A model generated the notes under the pieces. It was not told the origin of the DNA. It made no database searches and saw only the letters and a list, made by a program, of their open reading frames with translations. A DNA stretch of 43,476 nucleotides from Thiomargarita sp. (lineage in GTDB: Bacteria; Pseudomonadota; Gammaproteobacteria; Beggiatoales; Beggiatoaceae), in NCBI GenBank assembly GCA_020720115.1, contig DYPD01000020.1, forward strand, positions 1-43,476, given 5' to 3'. Positions 37,724 to 43,476 of the stretch are shown piece after piece (within the stretch, counting starts at the first letter, position 1; every line of letters begins with the position of its first letter). Both the position numbers and the translations under genes were made by a program.

Positions 37724-38440
37724 ATGAATGCAACTCTCGATACCCTTAATGCAGACCCGCAGGAACTGGCAAAATTTAATGCCTTGGCAAGTCGCTGGTG
37801 GGATACGCACAGCGAATTTAAGCCGCTACACGACATCAATCCTTTACGTCTGGATTTCATTGATCAGCGCGTCAGTTTAGCGGGTAAACTGGTGCTGGAT
37901 GTGGGCTGCGGCGGCGGCATTTTGGCAGAAGGCATGGCGCAACGCGGCGCGGAAGTGACCGGCATAGACCTGGGTACAGCGCCGCTAAGCGTGGCTAAAT
38001 TGCACCTATTTGAATCCGGCTTGGGAGTAGATTACCAACAGGGCAGCGCCGAAGAATGGGCGCGGCGTTACCCGGCGCAGTTTGATCTGGTGACCTGCCT
38101 AGAAATGTTGGAGCATGTGCCTGATCCCGCTTCGGTGATCAATGCTTGCCATACCCTGGTCAAACCTGGTGGGCATGTGTTTTTCTCAACCCTGAATCGC
38201 AATCCCAAAGCCTATTTGTTCGCCATTCTCGGTGCAGAATACCTGTTGCATCTGTTGCCCAAAGGCACGCATGACTATGCAAAATTTATCCGCCCTTCAG
38301 AGCTGAGTGCCTGGGCGCGGGCGGCGGGCTTGGAAATTCAAGAACTGGCGGGCATGAGTTACCAGCCTTTTACCCAAACTTATCATTTGGGACAGGATGT
38401 ATCCGTCAATTACCTGGTACATTGCACGCGAATGTGCTAA
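37724..38440 (+). CDS. ubiG: Ubiquinone biosynthesis O-methyltransferase UbiG
   Basis: A SAM-dependent methyltransferase that performs both O-methylations in ubiquinone synthesis. The 238-aa protein has '[26 protein letters not shown]', the SAM motif '[16 protein letters not shown]', 'VTGIDLG', and '[11 protein letters not shown]', all UbiG-specific. The start at 37724 matches the family length. It is divergent from the chemoreceptor gene. Ubiquinone use fits an aerobic or nitrate-respiring gammaproteobacterium. Confidence 0.96.
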   Translation: MNATLDTLNADPQELAKFNALASRWWDTHSEFKPLHDINPLRLDFIDQRVSLAGKLVLDVGCGGGILAEGMAQRGAEVTGIDLGTAPLSVAKLHLFESGLGVDYQQGSAEEWARRYPAQFDLVTCLEMLEHVPDPASVINACHTLVKPGGHVFFSTLNRNPKAYLFAILGAEYLLHLLPKGTHDYAKFIRPSELSAWARAAGLEIQELAGMSYQPFTQTYHLGQDVSVNYLVHCTRMC

Positions 38441-38737
38441 GGCGCAGACAAGCGGTGCTTTTTTGTTAGCTTTTCCTAAGCGCTAAGTGCCTATAGTCGC
38501 TATACTTATATCGCGCCCAGCTAGAAATGCACTGTATTAAACAACCCCTTGTCAGGCATAGGATTTTCGGTTATTTTAACGCCCGTCAAATTGTTTTTGA
38601 GTAAAATGCTTAAAAAACAATAAGTTGTAACGAAAAAGCAAGATGCGGCTTTAATTTTGCCTAGGGATTAAAACGACCTGCCTGGCAAACCGCCAGCACA
38701 CTTCAGGGATTGAAAGTATTATTTAGAGGCTTCTTTA
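38441..38737. other. 297-bp non-coding region before the M23 peptidase gene
   Basis: AT-rich and without coding signal. An imperfect hairpin (TTGTTTTTGAG against CTTAAAAAACAA, near 38590-38622) is the only structure noticed. It presumably carries the promoter of the peptidase gene; no clear -35/-10 pair could be chosen. Confidence 0.4.
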
Positions 38738-40381
38738 ATGGGACATAAAGCGCACCGTCTAACACCGGTTATTTATTACGAGTACTCAACCAAAAGCCAC
38801 GCCCTAAAGCCTGTTTACACACACTCCCAGCATCCCAAATGGTTTATTGTTGCGCTCTCAGTTGCGGGTTTGTCATGTGCTTGGTGGTTAAGCCAATCGA
38901 ACACTTCTTACCACGCACCGCCGCCCACTTATCAAATGCTAGATTCCGATTCGGGAGAAGGGTCTTCACCCGTAGCGCGGCAATTCACCACTTTATCCGA
39001 TGTGTTTTTTCAGCGCACGCAGGCAGAAATCCACGTCTGGCTTACCCAAGCTGAACATTCAACACCGCAGCTTGAGGTGCTGGCTTTTACCTTGCCTACC
39101 AAACTGCTGTTTTCTTCAGAGCAATCTGCTCAAGCACACTTGCCACAAGCCCTCATCATCGCCCCTCAAACAACTGCGCCCTTAGCGACTTCAGACGCCC
39201 AGGCGTTACCCATTACCGGTGAAGCCCTTGCCGATGATACCAACGCGCTGGAAGAAAGAGACGGCTGGAAAGTCTTAGTAGTGCAACAGGGCGATACCTT
39301 GTCGAGCTTGTTCAATAGATACGCCATCAATCGTGACGATTTATACCGCTTGCTGGCGCTTAAAAACTACAAACAAGACCTGACGCGCCTGTATCCATAC
39401 GAAGAAATACTGATTAAAATCAGTGAACAAGGTGATTTGTTGGCGCTTAAACTGGATTTGAACCGTGAACAAGAACTGTTAGTCGAGGTAGCGCCAGGTA
39501 AGAGCGCAGAAGACAAGCAGTTTGCCGTACAAGAAATTACCCACGAATTGGAAAAAACCCTGGTTGCCAGAGCGGGTTTAATTGAAAGCTCCTTGTTTGC
39601 CGATGGCAAAAATGCCGGCATCAGCGGCAGAAAAATTCTGGAAATGACGCACATTTTTAACTGGGATATTGATTTTTCTCAGAATTTACAGGATGGCGAT
39701 AGCTTCAGTCTGGTTTATGAAGAGTTCTATCACGAAGGTGAGCGGGTTAAAGAAGGTCCCATTCTCGCCGCCGAATTTGTCAACCAAGGGCACTATTACC
39801 AAGCGTTGCGCTACACCAACCCTAGCGGCAACACAGCTTACTACACCCCAGACGGGCATAGCCTGCAACGCGCCTTTATTCGTAATCCGGTGAAAGTAGG
39901 GCAAATTACCTCTAAATTCAGCCTGTCACGTTATCATCCCCTCTTGCACAAATTCCGCGCCCACAAGGGCGTGGACTATGGAGCGCCAGTTGGCACACCC
40001 GTGTATGCAGTAGGCGAAGGCAAAGTAGTGTTTGCTGGGCAAAAAAATGGTTATGGCAACGTGATTATTCTGCAACATTGGGATACATACAGCAGCCTCT
40101 ATGCGCATTTATCCGCTTTTGCAAAGGGCTTGAAAGTGGGACAAACAGCGCGCCAAGAACAGGCAATTGGCTATGTCGGACAAACAGGTCTAGCAACCGC
40201 ACCGCATTTGCATTATGAATTTCGTATTAATGATGAACACCAAGACCCCTTGACGGTCAAATTACCGCAAACCATCCCGATAGACCCGCATTACAAGCAA
40301 GATTTTCTCAAAAAAGCCAAAGTATTAATGGCAAAACTGAAAGAATCCAACGGGCAAATCGCTTTACAGCAGGCGCACTAA
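38738..40381 (+). CDS. M23 family peptidoglycan endopeptidase (MepM-like)
   Basis: A cell-wall hydrolase that cuts peptide cross-links in the periplasm. The 547-aa protein has one N-terminal membrane anchor (about residues 33-51), an OapA/LysM-like domain ('VLVVQQGDTLSSLFNRYAINRDDLYRLL' region, about 183-230), a Csd3-type middle domain ('ARAGLIESSLFADGKNAGISGRKI' region) and a C-terminal M23 LytM domain with zinc ligands in 'HKGVDYG' and 'HLHYEFR'. All catalytic residues are present. The architecture matches MepM (YebA). It is followed by anmK, a classic pairing that links wall cutting with recycling. Confidence 0.92.
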   Translation: MGHKAHRLTPVIYYEYSTKSHALKPVYTHSQHPKWFIVALSVAGLSCAWWLSQSNTSYHAPPPTYQMLDSDSGEGSSPVARQFTTLSDVFFQRTQAEIHVWLTQAEHSTPQLEVLAFTLPTKLLFSSEQSAQAHLPQALIIAPQTTAPLATSDAQALPITGEALADDTNALEERDGWKVLVVQQGDTLSSLFNRYAINRDDLYRLLALKNYKQDLTRLYPYEEILIKISEQGDLLALKLDLNREQELLVEVAPGKSAEDKQFAVQEITHELEKTLVARAGLIESSLFADGKNAGISGRKILEMTHIFNWDIDFSQNLQDGDSFSLVYEEFYHEGERVKEGPILAAEFVNQGHYYQALRYTNPSGNTAYYTPDGHSLQRAFIRNPVKVGQITSKFSLSRYHPLLHKFRAHKGVDYGAPVGTPVYAVGEGKVVFAGQKNGYGNVIILQHWDTYSSLYAHLSAFAKGLKVGQTARQEQAIGYVGQTGLATAPHLHYEFRINDEHQDPLTVKLPQTIPIDPHYKQDFLKKAKVLMAKLKESNGQIALQQAH

Positions 40382-40386
40382 ACACT

Positions 40387-40411
40387 GGCAAGCAGCCGTG
40401 CGCTGCTTGCC
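40387..40411. promoter_or_regulatory. 10-bp GC-rich hairpin between the M23 gene and anmK
   Basis: GGCAAGCAGC (40387-40396) pairs exactly with GCTGCTTGCC (40402-40411) around a 5-base loop. It has no T-tract, so it may be a pausing or processing site rather than a terminator. It lies 6 bp after the peptidase stop and 11 bp before anmK. Confidence 0.55.
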
Positions 40412-40422
40412 TGAGTTCCAAC

Positions 40423-41547
40423 ATGACTTACCCTTACTACATAGGTTTGATGTCCGGCACCAGTGCTGACGCCATTGACGCAGTGCTGATCGAAGCCGCC
40501 CCGCAGCATTTTGAGCTGTGTGCGACCCACACCCACCCGCTACCTGACGCCTATCGCCAAGCCGTGCTGCACTTAAGCCAAAGTGACGCGCCTGTGTATC
40601 CCTGGCAAATCGCCGCGCTAGATCAAGAAACTGCCGATTTATGCGCGGAAGCCGTCAACTGCCTATTATCTAAAAGCAGCCTAACGCCCGCCGAAATTCA
40701 AGCCATTGGCAGTCACGGACAAACCCTCTACCACCTCGCACCCCAGCAAGCGCGTGCAGAGCAGCGCCCCTTCACCTGGCAAATCGGCGATCCCAATCGC
40801 TTGGCATACCGTACTGGCATTCCAGTGGTAGCAGATTTTCGCCGCAAAGACATGGCAGCCGGAGGGCAAGGAGCACCGCTCGTACCCGCCTTTCACGCCG
40901 CCCTGCTACGACATCCGCAAGAAAACCGTGCGGTGCTCAACATCGGCGGCATTGCCAATCTCACCCTGTTACCCGCCGACACCCGCCAGCCAGTGCAGGG
41001 TTTTGATACAGGACCTGGCAACGCCTTGCTAGATGCCTGGGCGCAACGTCACTTGCAACAACCACTAGATGCCAAGGGCGCTTGGGCAGCGGGCGGCGAA
41101 CCCTTAGCAGATTTATTAGCGCGTTGCTTAAGCGATCCCTATTTCGCTCTGCCCGCACCCAAAAGCACCGGACGCGATTACTTTAATCTCAAATGGTTAG
41201 AACAGCATTTAAGCGATCACAGCATTGCACCGCAAGCCGTGCAAGCCACATTGCTACACTTAACAGTGCATAGCATTTCGCAAGCAGTGCGCCCGTTTCA
41301 GCCGCAACGCTTACTGGTCTGCGGCGGCGGCGTACACAATGAATTTCTGATGCAGCAATTACAAACGCAATTAGCACAGATTCCGGTTGAATCCACCGCT
41401 GCACAGGGCGTAGAACCCGATTGGGTTGAAGCCAGTTGCTTTGCCTGGTTAGCGCAACAGCGATTGTTAGCGCGTCCTGGCAACCTCCCCAGCGTTACCG
41501 GCGCAACCACCAGCCTAGTGCTAGGCGGGCTATATTTACCCGCTTAA
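40423..41547 (+). CDS. anmK: Anhydro-N-acetylmuramic acid kinase
   Basis: Phosphorylates and opens anhydroMurNAc to MurNAc-6-phosphate in peptidoglycan recycling. The 374-aa protein has 'GLMSGTSADAIDAVLIE' (ATP/sugar-binding), 'IGSHGQTLYH', 'VADFRRKDMAAGGQGAPLVP' and 'NIGGIANLTLLP', with the catalytic Asp in 'VADFRRKD'. Length matches the family. It lies 41 bp after the M23 peptidase, which supplies the wall fragments it helps recycle. Confidence 0.95.
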   Translation: MTYPYYIGLMSGTSADAIDAVLIEAAPQHFELCATHTHPLPDAYRQAVLHLSQSDAPVYPWQIAALDQETADLCAEAVNCLLSKSSLTPAEIQAIGSHGQTLYHLAPQQARAEQRPFTWQIGDPNRLAYRTGIPVVADFRRKDMAAGGQGAPLVPAFHAALLRHPQENRAVLNIGGIANLTLLPADTRQPVQGFDTGPGNALLDAWAQRHLQQPLDAKGAWAAGGEPLADLLARCLSDPYFALPAPKSTGRDYFNLKWLEQHLSDHSIAPQAVQATLLHLTVHSISQAVRPFQPQRLLVCGGGVHNEFLMQQLQTQLAQIPVESTAAQGVEPDWVEASCFAWLAQQRLLARPGNLPSVTGATTSLVLGGLYLPA

Positions 41548-41558
41548 AACCCAGCGAT

Positions 41559-42287
41559 TTAGAAATTTTCCGGCATAGTACACATCCCCGGCACTTGCAA
41601 ACCAAAATGCTGATAATGCACCGGACCCGACAGTGTATATAAGCCAAATAAAATGATTAACACACCAAACACCTGCCGCACCAAAGGCTTGCGCGTAAAC
41701 TGATTCAACCAATAAGCAGTGCTACCCAGCGCCAACAACATCGGCAACGTACCCACCCCAAAAGCCAACATCAACAACCCACCACGCTCCACACTCGCCG
41801 AAGCCAACGCCAATGCCAACGCCGTATACACCAAACCGCAAGGCAACCAGCCCCACACCCCGCCAAGCAACAAAGCCTGCCAAGGATGCCGTACTGGAAA
41901 CAAAGGCTTGCTTAAAGGCTGCAAAAAACGCCACAGATAAGCGCCGAGTTTTTCCAAATGCACCAGCGCCGCCCACCAGCCGCCCAGATACAAACCCAAA
42001 AAAATCATAAAGATACCGGAAATTACCATACCCACCAAATGCGGCTGCGGCAACAACGCAGTAAACCTCATGCCCAAATAGCCAACCAGCATCCCCGCCA
42101 GCATATAACTCGCAAGACGCCCCAGATTATAAGCAAGCAAATACGGCAAAATTCGCCATTTAGACTGCTGCACCGACGCAGGAAGCTGCATACTGAGCGC
42201 CCCGACAATGCCACCGCACATACCGATGCAATGCAAAGACCCCAGCAAACCCGTGAGAAACGCTGCAACTAAAGTGATTTCGTTCAA
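41559..42287 (-). CDS. TauE/SafE-like (UreH domain) membrane protein
   Basis: A 242-aa inner-membrane protein with about six hydrophobic segments. It opens with 'LTGLLGSLHCIGMCGGIVGAL', the hallmark of the family often annotated as sulfite exporter TauE/SafE or UreH-like, which is frequently linked to cbb3-oxidase (cco) clusters and metal or redox handling. 'WGWLPCGLVYTALALA' contains a further cysteine, and the C-terminus ends 'GMCTMPENF'. Start: TTG at 42287 fits the family N-terminus but has no good ribosome binding site. Convergent with anmK (11 bp apart). No cco genes are nearby, so its role is uncertain. Confidence 0.8.
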   Translation of the reverse strand: MNEITLVAAFLTGLLGSLHCIGMCGGIVGALSMQLPASVQQSKWRILPYLLAYNLGRLASYMLAGMLVGYLGMRFTALLPQPHLVGMVISGIFMIFLGLYLGGWWAALVHLEKLGAYLWRFLQPLSKPLFPVRHPWQALLLGGVWGWLPCGLVYTALALALASASVERGGLLMLAFGVGTLPMLLALGSTAYWLNQFTRKPLVRQVFGVLIILFGLYTLSGPVHYQHFGLQVPGMCTMPENF

Positions 42288-42300
42288 AATAAAAGGATAA

Positions 42301-42522
42301 CTACAGATGAAGTGAATAGAAAAGAAACTTGGACCCAGGAAAACTCGTAAACCAAGGAATTAAGCGATTGATTATTAAAAATTTACCTTCTAAATCCCAT
42401 TGAACAAGGATTTTGATACCGTTTAGAAAGCCCCAATCAAACGCCAGATCAATGTACGGATAGGCAAGCAAGCTGTCAATTGATTTACGCCAGCCCCAAC
42501 GCATCCCAGCAATTCTCGCCAA
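42301..42522 (-). CDS. Uncharacterised short ORF upstream of the TauE-like gene
   Basis: A 73-aa reading frame rich in aromatic residues ('AYPYIDLAFDWGFLNG'). It begins near a region of IS debris and ends 13 bp before the TauE-like start. I do not recognise it, it has no clear ribosome binding site, and it may be non-coding. Confidence 0.2.
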   Translation of the reverse strand: MARIAGMRWGWRKSIDSLLAYPYIDLAFDWGFLNGIKILVQWDLEGKFLIINRLIPWFTSFPGSKFLFYSLHL

Positions 42523-42630
42523 CAGGCACGAATAACAAGGTTATTGGCACATAACCATCACAGATTACGTCCACCATTTCCTTGATTGACGTAAATGGTT
42601 ACATGGCTTCCGAGTGTCGCATACTTCAAC

Positions 42631-42730
42631 ACTTCGACAAGCTCAGTGCATCGCAACTTCGACAAGCTCAGTGCATCGCAACTTCAACGAACTCAGTGCA
42701 TCGCAACTTCAACGAACTCAGTGCATCGCA
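42631..42730 (+). repeat. Four tandem copies of a 25-bp repeat
   Basis: Units at 42631, 42656, 42681 and 42706. The first two begin ACTTCGACAAGCTCAGTGCA, the last two begin ACTTCAACGAACTCAGTGCA; all end TCGCA. The two versions occur as identical pairs, so duplication happened after they diverged, or by pairwise copying. A fifth, broken unit follows at 42731. Confidence 0.95.
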
Positions 42731-42914
42731 AGTTCAGCGCAAGTGACGCTATCGCTTATCCGCCTTAGTGTGTCCAGAAGGAAAGCGAGCGCTTACCATG
42801 TTGTATGAATGATGAGAGCAGGTCCCTCGGCTTTGACAATCAGATGTTGGAATCAAACCACTTATGCGGCTGCTGTAAAGAACAATGGTCGTGAGCGATA
42901 AGGAAAAGGCGTTG

Positions 42915-43214
42915 TTAGCGCCGTATTGGGGTGTTTTTTACGTTTATTGAGCGAGCAGCTTGCCAGCGCACTCTATACAATAGCAAACATTCTTCTATAC
43001 TCAACTTTTCTTGTTCCACATTTGTTAGAGAGAGCGTCCAATCACACAAAGACAGATTCTGCTTAGTCGGTGTTCTACCCTGCTTTTTTTGTGCATTCCT
43101 GCTCAGTTTATTGCGGCGAATATCGGCAATTTCTTTGGGAACACGGCAGGCTATCAGGCGTGCTGGAACTTTCTCTTCTTTCCCAGCCAGTACATTTAAT
43201 TTAAACTGTATACA
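42915..43214 (-). pseudogene. IS4-family transposase remnant (3' part)
   Basis: The minus-strand translation from 43214 to a stop at 42915 reads '...GKEEKVPARLIACRVPKE', '...SLCDWTLSLTNVEQEKLS' and 'LLLYRVRWQ', the pattern of IS4-type DDE transposases (VP-rLIA-RVP..., LCDWTI-vTNVP, alvLYRaRWQ). No start is present and the reading goes off the family after 'RVRWQ', where 'IELLFKLWK' would be expected. It is a fragment truncated at both ends. Family call is from memory of the motifs. Confidence 0.7.
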
Positions 43215-43215
43215 T

Positions 43216-43425
43216 TAGACTTGTCCTATTATAATTTTCAACTAAAATAGTAAAAACATCTGTAATTCATAAAATCCCAAAATGAGGCTTTAAGTTATGA
43301 GTAAATATATCAATCGCCTAACAACTAAACGTCAATTCTCAGCCGTTTTAGGTGTAACCAAAAAAGAGTTTGGATTACTTGCTTTTTCTGTCTGCTTACA
43401 GGAAAAAGCCCAAGCGGTGTTCTGA
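43216..43425 (+). pseudogene. Left end and N-terminus of a truncated IS5-like transposase
   Basis: A short gene starts at ATG 43297 (GAGG upstream) and encodes 42 aa beginning 'MSKYINRLTTKRQFSAVLGV', like the N-terminal helical domain of IS5-type transposases with a DDE_Tnp_4 core. It ends at a TGA at 43423-43425, only 3 bp before an inverted copy of the 25-bp repeat, so the rest of the gene seems replaced. About 80 bp upstream, TAGACTTGTCC (43216-43226) could be the terminal inverted repeat; it shares TAGACTTGT with the element at 2701-2870. Confidence 0.5.
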
Positions 43426-43428
43426 GCT

Positions 43429-43453
43429 TGCGATGCACTGAGCTTGTCGAAGT
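43429..43453 (-). repeat. Single inverted copy of the 25-bp repeat
   Basis: This is an exact inverted match to the first unit of the tandem array at 42631-42655. With that array it brackets about 800 bp of IS debris. Confidence 0.92.
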
Positions 43454-43476
43454 GTCGAAGGGAGGATTACCAAAAA

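Larger units (their letters stand above)
42288..43476. other. 1.2-kb region of repeats and transposase remnants
   Basis: No intact gene was found. It holds a four-copy 25-bp tandem repeat, an IS4-type remnant, the left end and start of another transposase, and an inverted single repeat copy. The stretch 42731-42914 has no recognisable content. Confidence 0.6.

Noticed and set aside
42631-42730. CRISPR array
   Set aside because: The 25-bp units are directly adjacent with no spacers, and no cas genes are present.
42614-42808. A repeat-containing 64-aa frame over the 25-bp units
   Set aside because: 25 is not a multiple of three, so each unit is read in a different frame; no sign of a real repeat protein. 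The DNA repeat itself is the feature.
42931-43218. A 95-aa plus-strand frame with a hydrophobic middle
   Set aside because: It is the antisense of the IS4-type transposase remnant, whose minus-strand translation shows clear family motifs.

Overview
The window looks like chromosomal DNA of a gammaproteobacterium. Supporting signs are a hisE-hinT-tatABC cluster, mutY-yggX, xseB-ispA, a large proteobacterial-type SpeD, TamA, LolD, UbiG and an M23 peptidase next to anmK. A Roc-COR GTPase, slr1658/slr1659-type regulators, long sensor kinases and many decayed insertion sequences would suit a Thiotrichales/Beggiatoaceae-like sulfur bacterium. That placement is inference; no rRNA or tRNA gene was seen to fix it.

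Layout. (1) 105-2580: a Roc-COR GTPase split by a frameshift. (2) 2701-7753, minus strand: LolA-like exported protein, tamA, ftsL and ftsI in one tight unit, ending in a 170-bp inverted-repeat (MITE-like) element that carries the ftsI stop codon. (3) 7852-12514: alr, htpG with a possible heat-shock promoter, a bidirectional terminator, then mutY-yggX on the minus strand. (4) 13284-19579, plus strand: a signalling block of hybrid histidine kinase, HAMP/SpoIIE-type phosphatase, HATPase anti-sigma-like protein, STAS protein and second histidine kinase. (5) 19596-26239, minus strand, convergent with block 4: a chemosensory operon cheR-cheD-cheB-mrr-STAS-cheA, with an Mrr-type nuclease in its middle. 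(6) speD, then about 700 bp holding a decayed IS1-type transposase. (7) 28080-31004: xseB-ispA, an Rpn/PD-(D/E)XK protein and suhB. (8) 31023-34916: DoxX, a small exported protein, hisE, hinT, tatA, tatB, tatC, lolD. (9) A large chemoreceptor gene (minus), then ubiG, an M23 peptidase, anmK and a TauE/SafE-like membrane protein. (10) 42300-43476: an IS graveyard with a 25-bp tandem repeat, an IS4-type remnant and the start of another transposase.

How it fits together. Blocks 4 and 5 together hold two histidine kinases, one PP2C phosphatase, one anti-sigma-like kinase fold, two STAS proteins and a CheA with two HPt domains. This is a dense combination of partner switching and chemosensory signalling. 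No CheY, CheW or receptor gene lies inside the block; the only chemoreceptor is about 9 kb away. The Mrr nuclease gene is 2 bp from cheB, so it is probably co-transcribed with the signalling genes. This is the least ordinary arrangement in the window. Most other genes are housekeeping, but several sit in unusual company: ftsL-ftsI without rsmH or murE, ispA without dxs, tamA without tamB.
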